A stretch of 64,000 bases of DNA, taken from the NCBI GenBank assembly GCA_029983695.1, contig JASBZB010000013.1:37858-101857 (forward strand). Reading direction: 5' to 3'. Both the position numbers and the translations under genes were made by a program. The DNA is from Lutispora sp003527145. Its GTDB lineage: Bacteria; Bacillota; Clostridia; Lutisporales; Lutisporaceae. Under the pieces are notes generated by a model that ran no database searches, was not told the DNA's origin, and saw only the letters and a list, made by a program, of their open reading frames with translations. Positions 54,431 to 62,674 of this stretch are shown here, piece after piece (position 1 is the stretch's first letter; each line of letters begins with the position of its first letter).

Positions 54431-54468
54431 CTCTAATTACCATCGGTAATTACCAATGGTAATTAGAG
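54431..54468. promoter_or_regulatory. TetR operator with nested palindromes
   Basis: CTCTAATTACCAT (54431-54443) and ATGGTAATTAGAG (54456-54468) are perfect 13-bp arms. The centre adds GGTAATTACC, itself palindromic, so there are three overlapping half-site pairs (TTACCATCGGTAA, GGTAATTACC, TTACCAATGGTAA). It begins directly at the -10 box, ideal for repression. Confidence 0.85.
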
Positions 54469-54495
54469 TTTACATCCGTTTTGGGCAAATGTCAA
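54467..54495 (-). promoter_or_regulatory. Promoter of the tetR-helD-ACP-like operon
   Basis: Reverse strand TTGACA (54490-54495), 17-bp spacer, TAAACT (54467-54472). Confidence 0.8.
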
Positions 54496-54540
54496 TAGCA
54501 CTGTTTCCCTATGCTAATTTGATTTTTATCTTTGCATCTC

Positions 54541-54582
54541 AATAAAAAATAAGGCACCATTCGATTTGAACGATACCTTATT
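54541..54582 (-). terminator. Terminator of the AraC/GyrI gene
   Basis: Reverse strand AATAAGG-ta-TCG ... CGA-atggtg-CCTTATT followed by TTTTTATT, about 80 bp after the stop codon. Confidence 0.75.
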
Positions 54583-54660
54583 CTTGGACATCTTACTTGA
54601 CATTGCCCATATAACATTTTATTCTATACTGACCTATGGAGGACTGCCCTAACCGGATTT

Positions 54661-55542
54661 TTATCTCACTGCATAATTATATAGGCTGTATTTTAATCTT
54701 CTATTATCTCTTTTTACCGGTATCCAGATCTCGCTGATATAATCTTCACTCTGGTTATCTCCATCGCTATATAACTCGATATCATAATCCGGGATCAACT
54801 CATATTCTGATTGGGGAAGCCATTCGCTGTATATTCTTTTCCATGTATTCTGAATGGTACGGGGCATTGGTCCGACACATTTAAAAACCGCCCATGTATA
54901 TGCCGGAATAATCAGCTTTTCAAAGCCTTCCGGCACTTGGTCATCATCACCGCATTCGCAGCCTATACCATAACGAAACTCTTTAGTACCCGTCTTTTGT
55001 TGTTCACAAATCCCAAGCATAGCGCATACAGTTTCATGCAAACCATTTACAAAATATTCAGACCAGAACTTAGGAATTTCTTGCTGGCTGTTTTCTGAAG
55101 TGAAATATCTTGTTTTAGCAATAACAGTGTATTCCTCTCTTTTAACAATCTTATAGTCCATAATACTACCACCCTCCAATTCAATTTTAATGATAAGACG
55201 ATTAAAGGATTTTAGATTAGAGCCTTCCCTTTTTGCTTGAATCGGGGTTATTCCATGGAATCTGCTGAATGCTTTTGTGAAGCTTTCAGGCGTATCATAT
55301 CCGTACTTCAAAGCGATATCGATAACCCTTGCCTTTGACATTATCAGCTCCTGCCCGGCCAGAGAAAGGCGCCTGTTTCTTATATACTCTCCGACTGTCA
55401 TTTGAGTCAGCAAACTAAACACCCTCTGAAAGTGAAAGCTCGATGAATAGATATGCTCCGCTATGTCTTCACAGCTTAAATCCGTAAGCAAATTATCTTC
55501 TATATAACCTATTGCTCTATTAAGGCTTCGTATCCAATCCAT
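54661..55542 (-). CDS. AraC-family regulator with GyrI-like effector-binding domain
   Basis: 293 residues. The N-terminal AraC HTH pair (about 5-105) shows CEDIAEHIYSSSFHFQRVFSL and IDIALKYGYDTPESFTKAF. The C-terminal GyrI-like domain (about 128-290) starts YKIVKREEYTVIAKTRYFTS and carries typical WKRIYSEWLPQSEYEL and EIWIPVKR. These proteins bind hydrophobic or aromatic ligands and often control efflux. No target gene is adjacent in the same orientation. Confidence 0.9.
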   Translation of the reverse strand: MDWIRSLNRAIGYIEDNLLTDLSCEDIAEHIYSSSFHFQRVFSLLTQMTVGEYIRNRRLSLAGQELIMSKARVIDIALKYGYDTPESFTKAFSRFHGITPIQAKREGSNLKSFNRLIIKIELEGGSIMDYKIVKREEYTVIAKTRYFTSENSQQEIPKFWSEYFVNGLHETVCAMLGICEQQKTGTKEFRYGIGCECGDDDQVPEGFEKLIIPAYTWAVFKCVGPMPRTIQNTWKRIYSEWLPQSEYELIPDYDIELYSDGDNQSEDYISEIWIPVKRDNRRLKYSLYNYAVR

Positions 55543-55692
55543 TCGATCATCTCCTCACAAATATACAATACCAATTTTGGGGGCAGTTTTCCTGTCATAG
55601 AATGCTTTGATTTGTCTTACATGATATAATCAGCCGTTATTTATCATGACTCTGACGACACCCTGTAATTAAAGTAAAAGTGACGTGCCTTC

Positions 55693-55720
55693 TTGACATT
55701 TGCATACCTCATGCTATACT
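55693..55720 (+). promoter_or_regulatory. Promoter of the ECF S component operon
   Basis: TTGACA (55693-55698), 16-bp spacer, TATACT (55715-55720). It gives a leader of about 125 nt containing the switch-like hairpins. Confidence 0.65.
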
Positions 55721-55780
55721 AATGATAATTGTTAACTGTAGTTAGCGTACTTATAGAATTAAACTCATAATCAGTAAAAC

Positions 55781-55840
55781 TATACCACGAAGGTATATGC
55801 TTTCTCAAGGGAAGCATTTGCTTTGTGGTATTTTTATTTT
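55781..55840 (+). promoter_or_regulatory. Leader with mutually exclusive hairpins upstream of the ECF transporter gene
   Basis: A terminator-like hairpin, ATACCAC (55782-55788) with GTGGTAT (55825-55831), encloses ATGCTTTC/GGAAGCAT and is followed by TTTTTATTTT. It ends just before the RBS GGAGGG. The 5' arm can instead pair locally, TATACC-acgaa-GGTATA (55781-55797), which would break the terminator. No known riboswitch consensus (preQ1, TPP, FMN, cobalamin, THF, ZTP) fits. Confidence 0.55.
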
Positions 55841-55853
55841 GGAGGGAATTACA

Positions 55854-56375
55854 ATGAAAAAATCATCGACTCAAAGACTCGTTCTTGCAGGACTCCTTAC
55901 AGCTGTAGGAATTGCTCTCCCTGTTGCATTTCATGCCCTATCCCTATCCGGCTCCATATTTCTGCCCATGCATATTCCCGTCTTATTATGCGGGCTTATA
56001 TGCGGCTGGAAATACGGATTGGCCGCAGGAGCTGTTGTACCGTTATTGTCAAGCATTCTGACTGGAATGCCTCCCCTTTATCCCGTAGCCACAGCCATGG
56101 CCCTCGAGCTTGCAACTTACGGAGCTGTCATAGGATTGGCATCAAAGAAGACCAATACCTTTGTCGCCCTTATAATAGCAATGCTCTCCGGCAGGGCGGT
56201 ATTGGGAGTTTCCAACGTAGTTTTGCTCAGCCTGTCGGGAAAATCATATGCCTGGTCGGCATTTATCTCAGGCGCCTTTGTAACGGCTCTCCCCGGAATC
56301 ATCATACAGCTCATATTGATTCCCTTAATATATGCCGCTGTCCAGAAAAACAGGCACCTGGAAAGGATGATGTAA
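55854..56375 (+). CDS. ECF transporter S component (vitamin/precursor-binding membrane protein)
   Basis: 173 residues from the ATG at 55854, 7 bp after GGAGGG; a frame to 55797 lies in the leader hairpin. Six membrane helices, starting TQRLVLAGLLTAVGIALPVA, with the S-component features FLPMHIPVLLCGLICGWKYG and PLLSSILTGMPPLYPVA. It binds a small molecule and works with the shared EcfA/EcfA'/EcfT module encoded elsewhere. The substrate is unknown; the following kinase suggests a vitamin or nucleoside-like compound. Confidence 0.82.
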   Translation: MKKSSTQRLVLAGLLTAVGIALPVAFHALSLSGSIFLPMHIPVLLCGLICGWKYGLAAGAVVPLLSSILTGMPPLYPVATAMALELATYGAVIGLASKKTNTFVALIIAMLSGRAVLGVSNVVLLSLSGKSYAWSAFISGAFVTALPGIIIQLILIPLIYAAVQKNRHLERMM

Positions 56376-56378
56376 GCT

Positions 56379-56960
56379 TTGATACAAGGGGAAATATATC
56401 CTGAGGCTATTTTCGCCATTGATGAGCTGCTGAAAGAAGGCAAAGAGGTAATAGTAGCCATCGACGGCAATAGCGGCAGCGGCAAAAGCACATTTGCCGC
56501 CCGCTTAGGCAGCCTTTATGATTGCAACATCTTCCATATGGATGATTTTTTCCTGCGCCCCGAGCAAAGAACGGAGGAAAGGATGAAGGAAACCGGAGGA
56601 AATGTTGATTATGTCCGTTTTAAATATGAGGTTTTAGATAAGATTAGAAAAAATCGTAAATTCCGATATCAAATATATGACTGCTCCTTGGGGAGCCTAG
56701 CGGACTACATCGATGTATGCCCTAAAAAGCTCAGCATTGTGGAGGGTGTTTACAGTATGCATCCCACCCTCCATGGCGCCTATGCTTTAAAGATTTTTTT
56801 AGGAGTTGACCCGGAAACACAAAAACGCAGAATCCTTGAGCGCAGCGGAGAGCATATGCTGCGCCGCTTTATTGATGAATGGATACCTCTTGAGAATAAA
56901 TATTTTTCAAAAATGAATATAGCCCAAAACTGCGATTTAGTATTTACATCTCTTTGCTAA
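56379..56960 (+). CDS. P-loop kinase of the uridine/pantothenate kinase-like family
   Basis: 193 residues starting at TTG (56379), 3 bp after the transporter stop codon; no strong RBS, so translation may be coupled. Walker A is IDGNSGSGKSTFA near residues 28-40, followed by FHMDDFFLRPEQR, SIVEGVYSMHP and the lid RRILERSGEHMLRRF. It likely phosphorylates the compound imported by the ECF S component, trapping it. The exact substrate is unknown. Its last 17 bp overlap the converging DUF3842 gene. Confidence 0.78.
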   Translation: MIQGEIYPEAIFAIDELLKEGKEVIVAIDGNSGSGKSTFAARLGSLYDCNIFHMDDFFLRPEQRTEERMKETGGNVDYVRFKYEVLDKIRKNRKFRYQIYDCSLGSLADYIDVCPKKLSIVEGVYSMHPTLHGAYALKIFLGVDPETQKRRILERSGEHMLRRFIDEWIPLENKYFSKMNIAQNCDLVFTSLC

Positions 56961-57357
56961 TGCTCTCAACAAGCTCTACTGCCAGCTTTATATATTCGGA
57001 TAGAGGCAGTTCCCGTGAACCCACTACATGGTTGTTGCATTTATTTACAGGAATCAATATTTTTTCAGCCTTGCTCTGCCCTATTGCCTTTGCCATTGCC
57101 GGCGTGACCTCCCCCAGCATGGAATCGGCAATTACGATGCCGATGGGGCCTATTATGATATCCGCATCGGAGCTGACAACTACTGCGGGGTTTTCGCCTG
57201 TTGCTCCGTGATCTGCTCCTGCCTTCATCATTGCAGCAGTCGCTATGCTGTTTGTACCTATAGCTATAAGCTCAAGGGAGGGCAAGCTTTTCTTCAATTG
57301 CTCCACAAGCATTTTACCCATTTTCCCGCCTTGGCCGTCTATTATTACTGTTTTCAT
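56944..57357 (-). CDS. DUF3842 protein
   Basis: 137 residues, the usual DUF3842 length. A glycine-rich start (VIIDGQGGKMGKMLVEQL) suggests a Rossmann-like nucleotide-binding fold; conserved segments are GTNSIATAAMMKAGADHGATGEN, shown here in part, and PVNKCNNHVVG. Function unknown. It overlaps the end of the converging kinase gene by 17 bp. Confidence 0.8.
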   Translation of the reverse strand: MKTVIIDGQGGKMGKMLVEQLKKSLPSLELIAIGTNSIATAAMMKAGADHGATGENPAVVVSSDADIIIGPIGIVIADSMLGEVTPAMAKAIGQSKAEKILIPVNKCNNHVVGSRELPLSEYIKLAVELVESISKEM

Positions 57358-57462
57358 ATTATCCCCACTTTCCCTTTATAGTCTTGCTTAGCTGTGAAAG
57401 CTTCAATGTATAAAAAACGCATTCAATGCATTTACTGAAAGGAAAGCCGGAGTTCACTTGCT

Positions 57463-58278
57463 TTACGCTTTCCTCACTGGAAACTGTATTTCAGTGATGT
57501 ATTCATTTTGGTCCGATGTTATCCATTCCCCCTTTAGATACAATTCTCTCTGGGGTCCGACTATTTCATATCCATTCTCTTCAATCCACTTGGTAATCGC
57601 ACTATATGGCATATTCAATGTTTGGTATGGACCTTTATGGACTACACAGGCCATTTCGTCAACACCTTCCAGTTCCTTTACTTTAATGCGGTGAGTATCT
57701 GGAAGCCTGCCTTCTATAGGCTCAATCACCTCTGCATCGACAGTTTCTTCCTTGTACCCTATATCATGATAAATAACCATACATGGAGGAACTATCCTTG
57801 CCCCGTGTTTCTGTATATGTTCTGCCAACTCATTCCACAAATGTTCCTGCTCGCTGTAGTTTGGTATTGTGCCCCTTAGGGAAGCTACCCTAATAGGTTC
57901 TATCTTCTTTAACACGATATCATATTTCATACTATACTCCTCCTGTTTACACATTTTAATGAGTGTTTCTATACGGGTCAATCTTGCTTGCTCATCCTTC
58001 AATCTGTTAAATACTTCTGAGCGCTTTAATTCCAAAAGGATCTGTATCTGCTCCGAATCCATATTCTTATTAAGGATTACAGAAATCTCATCCAGAGAAA
58101 ATCCGATATCCTTTAGCGAAAGAATCTTATTGAGCCTCGGCATCTGATCTGCCGAATAGTATCGATATCCCGTATTGTGGTCAATCTTTTCAGGCTGCAG
58201 CAGGCCAAGATTGTCATAATACCTTAATGTCTTGACTGTCACCCTGTTTATTCTTGCAAAGTCTCCGATTTTAAACAT
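57463..58278 (-). CDS. MerR-family regulator with GyrI-like effector-binding domain
   Basis: 271 residues. MerR HTH at residues 1-70 (KIGDFARINRVTVKTLRYYDNLGLLQPE), a dimerisation helix to about 115, then a GyrI-like domain (KIEPIRVASLRGTIPNY; VVHKGPYQTLNMPYSAI; YLKGEW). It resembles BltR/BmrR-type multidrug-responsive regulators. No efflux gene is adjacent in the window. Confidence 0.9.
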   Translation of the reverse strand: MFKIGDFARINRVTVKTLRYYDNLGLLQPEKIDHNTGYRYYSADQMPRLNKILSLKDIGFSLDEISVILNKNMDSEQIQILLELKRSEVFNRLKDEQARLTRIETLIKMCKQEEYSMKYDIVLKKIEPIRVASLRGTIPNYSEQEHLWNELAEHIQKHGARIVPPCMVIYHDIGYKEETVDAEVIEPIEGRLPDTHRIKVKELEGVDEMACVVHKGPYQTLNMPYSAITKWIEENGYEIVGPQRELYLKGEWITSDQNEYITEIQFPVRKA

Positions 58279-58422
58279 ATTAACCCACCCATGTGCACAT
58301 TTTTTGAGGCCTCAATAGTATGATAAACCCTTCCCCGGGAGGAGAGTCAATACTAATTTTTATTTATTCCATAAAGCTTTTGATTTGAAAAATAGGCTTT
58401 CTCCAATAAATTCTGAATCCAG

Positions 58423-59559
58423 TTACTTGCCCAATATGACGTCTACCTTCTTCAGAGTTTCCATAATAGACAGGCCCTGGGGACATGCAGTCTCACACTT
58501 GCCGCATTCAACGCAGGCCGATGCTGCCTGATTTCCGGTCTTTAGCCTCCTGTACATATCAGTCGAATATCTATCGGTTTCATACATATAAAAATCATTA
58601 TATATTTCAAAATTATAAGGGATCCACACTTTATTGGGGCATGGCATACAGTATCCGCAGCCGGTACAGTCCACCTTTATCCTTGAGCGGTACTTTTCCG
58701 ATACTTTCTTTATCATATCCAGTTCCTCTTGTTCTAGGGAACCGGGAAGTGCTGTCTCAGCTGTTTTGATGTTCTCTTCCACCTGCTTTGCGGTGTTCAT
58801 TCCGCTTAGAACCACCGCTACCTGCTTATGGTTTAAAACCCATCTCAAGCCCCACTCGGCAGGCGTTCTCTTTATTGCCGCCTTATCCCATATATCCTTT
58901 ATTTCTTTTGGCGGCCTTTTAGCCAGTTTTCCTCCTAAAAGAGGCTCCATTATCATCACCGGAATATTCTTTGAGCCTGCATATTCTAAACCCTCGGTGC
59001 CTGCCTGGAAATTCTCGTTCATATAGTTGTATTGTATCTGACAGAAATCCCAATCGTATGAATCAATTATTGTTTTGAATAAGCTTACATCATCATGAAA
59101 CGAGAAGCCTATATGCTTGATCCTGCCATCTTGCAGAGCCCTGTCCACAAAATCAAGGACATTGATGCTTCTCAGCTTGGTCCAGTATTTCTTGTTTAAG
59201 TTATGCAATAAATAAAAATCAATATAGTCTGTATCCAGCTTCTGAAGCTGCTCGTCAAGATACTTATCAAAATCCTCATATGCATTTGTCAGCCATACCG
59301 GCATCTTGGTGGCAAGCTTAACCTTATCCCTATAGCCATCCTTCAGAGCCTTTCCCACTATCATCTCGCTTTTGCCTTTATGATAATTATAGGCAGTATC
59401 AATATAGTTGACTCCATTGTCTATGGCATACCTTATCAGTCTTATGCTTTCTTTTTCCTTGATATTGCCGGGATCATCACCATTCAGCGGCAGCCTCATG
59501 GCGCCAAACCCAAGAACCGAAAGCTTGTCCCCCAGTTTGTTAAATTCTCTGTATTGCAT
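58423..59559 (-). CDS. Aldo/keto reductase with C-terminal [4Fe-4S] domain
   Basis: 378 residues. The TIM barrel (about 1-275) has the catalytic tetrad positions in NYIDTAYNYHKG (Asp, Tyr), LATKMP (Lys) and YLLHNL (His). The C-terminal extension has two ferredoxin motifs, CTGCGYCMPCP and CVECGKCETACPQG. Such Fe-S aldo/keto reductases are common in anaerobes; physiological substrates are unknown. It stands alone between two intergenic gaps. Confidence 0.9.
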   Translation of the reverse strand: MQYREFNKLGDKLSVLGFGAMRLPLNGDDPGNIKEKESIRLIRYAIDNGVNYIDTAYNYHKGKSEMIVGKALKDGYRDKVKLATKMPVWLTNAYEDFDKYLDEQLQKLDTDYIDFYLLHNLNKKYWTKLRSINVLDFVDRALQDGRIKHIGFSFHDDVSLFKTIIDSYDWDFCQIQYNYMNENFQAGTEGLEYAGSKNIPVMIMEPLLGGKLAKRPPKEIKDIWDKAAIKRTPAEWGLRWVLNHKQVAVVLSGMNTAKQVEENIKTAETALPGSLEQEELDMIKKVSEKYRSRIKVDCTGCGYCMPCPNKVWIPYNFEIYNDFYMYETDRYSTDMYRRLKTGNQAASACVECGKCETACPQGLSIMETLKKVDVILGK

Positions 59560-59794
59560 ACTTTAACCCCCTCCATAATAGATTGAACTGCACGCTTTGA
59601 GCATGCTGCCTGCGTGCTGCTTCTTGCACCAGCCACAGTTCTTTATTCCAACAAGTAAATATTACCATACATCTCTGGCAATTTGTACATCTTCTTGCTG
59701 TAAAATGTGGCAATTCCAAGTGCAAAGCATATAAAAAGATTATCGGGATACCATTGATATGCACATAGGAGACATCAATAGTTAATATAGAATT

Positions 59795-59839
59795 AAATAG
59801 AAAAGGGATCGCCTGAATTTCCATCCATAGCGTCCCTTT
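59795..59839 (-). terminator. Terminator of the grd-BCCT operon
   Basis: Reverse strand AAAGGGA-CGC ... GCG-a-TCCCTTT followed by TCTATTTAATT, just after the BCCT stop codon. Confidence 0.75.
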
Positions 59840-59843
59840 GTAT

Positions 59844-61316
59844 CTACTCCTCTTCTTTCAAAGCTTTCGTAAGCGCTGCACATGCCAGTATCATTACAAC
59901 AGCAAATGGAAAGGCTGCCGCGATGGACGCTGTCTGGAGAGCCTTCAGGCCTCCTCCCAGCAGCAATGCGAACGCAAGCAATGCTTGCACCAAGCCCCAG
60001 ATAATTTTCTTCTGGTTTGTCGGATTTAAGTCCCCTTCCTGTGACATCATTCCAAGGACGAAAGTTGCTGAATTCGCTGAGGTTATAAAGAAGGTACCGA
60101 GCAAGAATACAGCGATCAGAGAAATTATATACCCCAAAGGATACTTATTCATAACTATGAAAAACGCTGTTTCTGTTACTTTTATAGCCTCCGCCCCTAC
60201 CTTGGCACCAAGATTTATACCTAATGATCCGAATACTGCAAACCATATAAAGGACGCAAGAGATGGGGCCAATATAACTCCAATAACGAATTCTTTTATA
60301 GTCCTGCCCTTTGATATTCTTGCGATGAACGTGCCGACAAATGGTGCCCACGCTATCCACCAGGCCCAGTAGAATATTGTCCAGCTTCCTATCCAGCTAT
60401 TGTCACCGAAGGCTTCTATATGGAAGCTGTCATACACAAACTTATCAAGATACATTCCTATACCGTTTGTGAGAGAATTTATCATAGCCAACTTGGGCCC
60501 TATAATTATAGACAGCGCCAGTATAGCAAATGCCAAGATCAAGTTCCAGTCGGATAAAAGCTTTATTCCTTTATCAATGCCGCTTACCGCTGTCCATATA
60601 TATATGATGGTTATTACCGCGATTATTGATAATTGGACCATTGTCGTAGTAGGAAGCCCGAACATATAACTAAGTCCGCTGTTGATCTGAAGCGTCCCTA
60701 TACCGAGGGAAGTAGCCACACCTGCAACAGTAGCGAATATGGCCAGTATATCTATAGCTTTTCCTATCGGCCCTCTCACACCCTTTTCTCCGATGAGAGG
60801 CAAGAAAATGCTGCTTATGAGACCGGGTGCATTTTTACGGAATTGAAAATATGCCAGTGCCAGGCCTATGACCGCATAATTTGCCCATGGGTGAAAGCCC
60901 CAATGGAAAAAAGACTGCTTTATAGCAAAATTAGCCGCCTCGGCTGTAGCACCTTCAAGCCCCGGAGGGTTGAGGAAATGATTTAATGGCTCGGCTATGC
61001 CCCAGAATACAAGGCCTATTCCCATCCCGGAACCAAAAAGCATACCGAACCAGGAAATCGTGCTGAATTCCGGTTCTGAATCATCAGGGCCCAGCTTTAT
61101 ATTGCCGTATTTTGAAAAGCCAAGTATGACACAAAATGCTACAAACAAAAACATTGAAATAAGATATAGCCAGCTGAAATTATCTACCAGATAGCTATAC
61201 AATCCGCTTGCAGCATTGCCAAAGCTGGATGGAGCCAATAGGCCCCATGCAACAATGGCAAATACCACTACCAAGGAAATAATAAATACTGTATTATTTT
61301 TTCCCATTTCCTTCAT
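59844..61316 (-). CDS. BCCT-family transporter (glycine betaine/choline/carnitine type)
   Basis: 490 residues with about twelve membrane helices. Family marks are the glycine-rich FGSGMGIGLVFWGIAEPLNH in helix 3 and the substrate-site segment FYWAWWIAWAPFVGTFIARIS in helix 8, part quoted, with its Trp box. Ion-coupled uptake of a quaternary ammonium compound is expected. It follows grdH by 20 bp in the same operon, so glycine betaine as an electron acceptor is the most likely cargo. Confidence 0.9.
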   Translation of the reverse strand: MKEMGKNNTVFIISLVVVFAIVAWGLLAPSSFGNAASGLYSYLVDNFSWLYLISMFLFVAFCVILGFSKYGNIKLGPDDSEPEFSTISWFGMLFGSGMGIGLVFWGIAEPLNHFLNPPGLEGATAEAANFAIKQSFFHWGFHPWANYAVIGLALAYFQFRKNAPGLISSIFLPLIGEKGVRGPIGKAIDILAIFATVAGVATSLGIGTLQINSGLSYMFGLPTTTMVQLSIIAVITIIYIWTAVSGIDKGIKLLSDWNLILAFAILALSIIIGPKLAMINSLTNGIGMYLDKFVYDSFHIEAFGDNSWIGSWTIFYWAWWIAWAPFVGTFIARISKGRTIKEFVIGVILAPSLASFIWFAVFGSLGINLGAKVGAEAIKVTETAFFIVMNKYPLGYIISLIAVFLLGTFFITSANSATFVLGMMSQEGDLNPTNQKKIIWGLVQALLAFALLLGGGLKALQTASIAAAFPFAVVMILACAALTKALKEEE

Positions 61317-61336
61317 ATGGCAATCCCCTCAATCCA

Positions 61337-62659
61337 CTATATTTTTACTTTAAATACAGTTTGCTCTTTTATGTCTGTTGTAAGCGCATCTAGAGCCACA
61401 CCCACTCTGTGGTAGCGAAGCTTGAACTGGGCTTCCTTTGGTGTGCTTGGGTCTCCCAGGGGATATGGTATCGATATGGTCGGAACCATTCTGTTGGCAC
61501 CGACCGTCTTGGCAACAGGTATAAGATTAGCCATCTGTACTATAGTGATGCCCGCCTTTTCGATTTCTTTGGTCATCGTTGCGCCGCAACGCGTACAAGT
61601 ACCTCAGGTGGATGTTAGTATAACTGCCTTAACACCATCGGCTAAGAGCTCTGCTGCTATCTCCTTCCCCATTCGGGCAGCTTCCGCCTGCGTTGTACCA
61701 GTACCAACAGTAGCATAAAAGTACTTGTAGACTCCGCCTATCTTGCCTTCTTTTTCATAAGCGCGGAGAGCATCCAAAGGAAGGACAACATCAGGGTCGG
61801 CATTAGCCGCTGCAGGGTCATAACCGGCATGGATCGTCATAAACTCTCCCTCTGCCAGGTCATAAAGCTCCGATACATCATATTTGCCCCATTTAGTAGC
61901 CGAAGCGGACTGGATTCTATCAGGATTTCCGACAGGCACAATACCGCCTGAAGTAACTAAAGCGATATCGAGCTTGCTCAGCTCCTCCGGAGAAATAGCC
62001 GGTGCTATAGATACCAAATCTGATGGAGGTATGGGAAGCTCGCTTTCGTATTTTTCACCCTTTACCTTTTTCAGAAGCATGTCTATTACTCTATCTGCAG
62101 CATTTACGGGAGGATTCAGGTATACCTGCTTTCTGATGCCTCTGCCGAAGTAGCCTTCCTCAGAAGCTGAAAGAAGTTCTTCTCCATTCATCAGTTTTTT
62201 TCCGAAATTAGCCATAGCGGATACATCTTTTCTCATGGCTGCTGCACTGGCTCCGCCCTCAAATATATACATTTCTTTTCTGAACATATCAACACCTGGG
62301 TTTTCTTCATTCATAGAAGTTATAACAGGGACGCTGAACTTTTCTTTTACAGCTTTGCATATATTTCCGCAGGCACTGCCGTATCTTCCTGCTCTGAATG
62401 CAGGTCCTGCAAAGAATATATCAAGCTCCTTGCCTTCTAAAAAGCCTAATATTGTATTTATCGCTTCTCCCTGCCTTGAACCCATAAAGTTATCACCGCA
62501 GATGATCGTATGTGTGACATGATATTCGTCACCAAGCTGTTTTTGAAGCTCCATTGCCGGGCCTATCTGGCCTTCCCTTATTTCCGGCGCATGATCAGCC
62601 ATTTCTTCCCCGCCTATTTGTCCAAAGAACTGATTTATATACAAAATAGCTTTTTTCAT
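61337..62659 (-). CDS. grdH: Substrate-binding component B beta subunit of betaine (or sarcosine/glycine) reductase, selenoprotein
   Basis: 440 residues when the in-frame TGA at 61604-61606 is read as selenocysteine (residue 352). The site reads LTST-Sec-GTCTRCGATM, the active-site signature of GrdB/GrdF/GrdH. Without readthrough the protein would lose its last 88 residues (QMANLIPVAKTVGANRMVP, all family-typical). A hairpin 12 nt downstream serves as the bacterial SECIS. It binds the methylated amine and transfers it to the selenoprotein GrdA as carboxymethyl-selenocysteine. GrdH (betaine) is chosen over GrdF/GrdB because of the BCCT gene downstream. Confidence 0.88.
61577..61591 (-). promoter_or_regulatory. 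Bacterial SECIS hairpin in grdH
   Basis: Reverse strand CGTTGC-GGC-GCAACG, a perfect 6-bp stem with a G in the apical loop, starting 12 nt after the UGA. Distance and loop fit SelB recognition. Confidence 0.8.
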
Positions 62660-62674
62660 CTAAAATACACCTCC

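Noticed and set aside
59690..59730. Possible -24/-12 promoter (TGGCAA ... TGCA) on the plus strand
   Set aside because: Spacing is off by one or more bases and no gene follows on that strand.
59540..59824. 94-residue reverse-strand frame between the aldo/keto reductase and BCCT genes
   Set aside because: Composition is not protein-like, it overlaps the start of the aldo/keto reductase gene and lacks an RBS.
61337..62659. Frameshift or nonsense-disrupted grd gene
   Set aside because: The in-frame TGA is at the known selenocysteine position and is followed by a SECIS-like hairpin, so the gene is intact.
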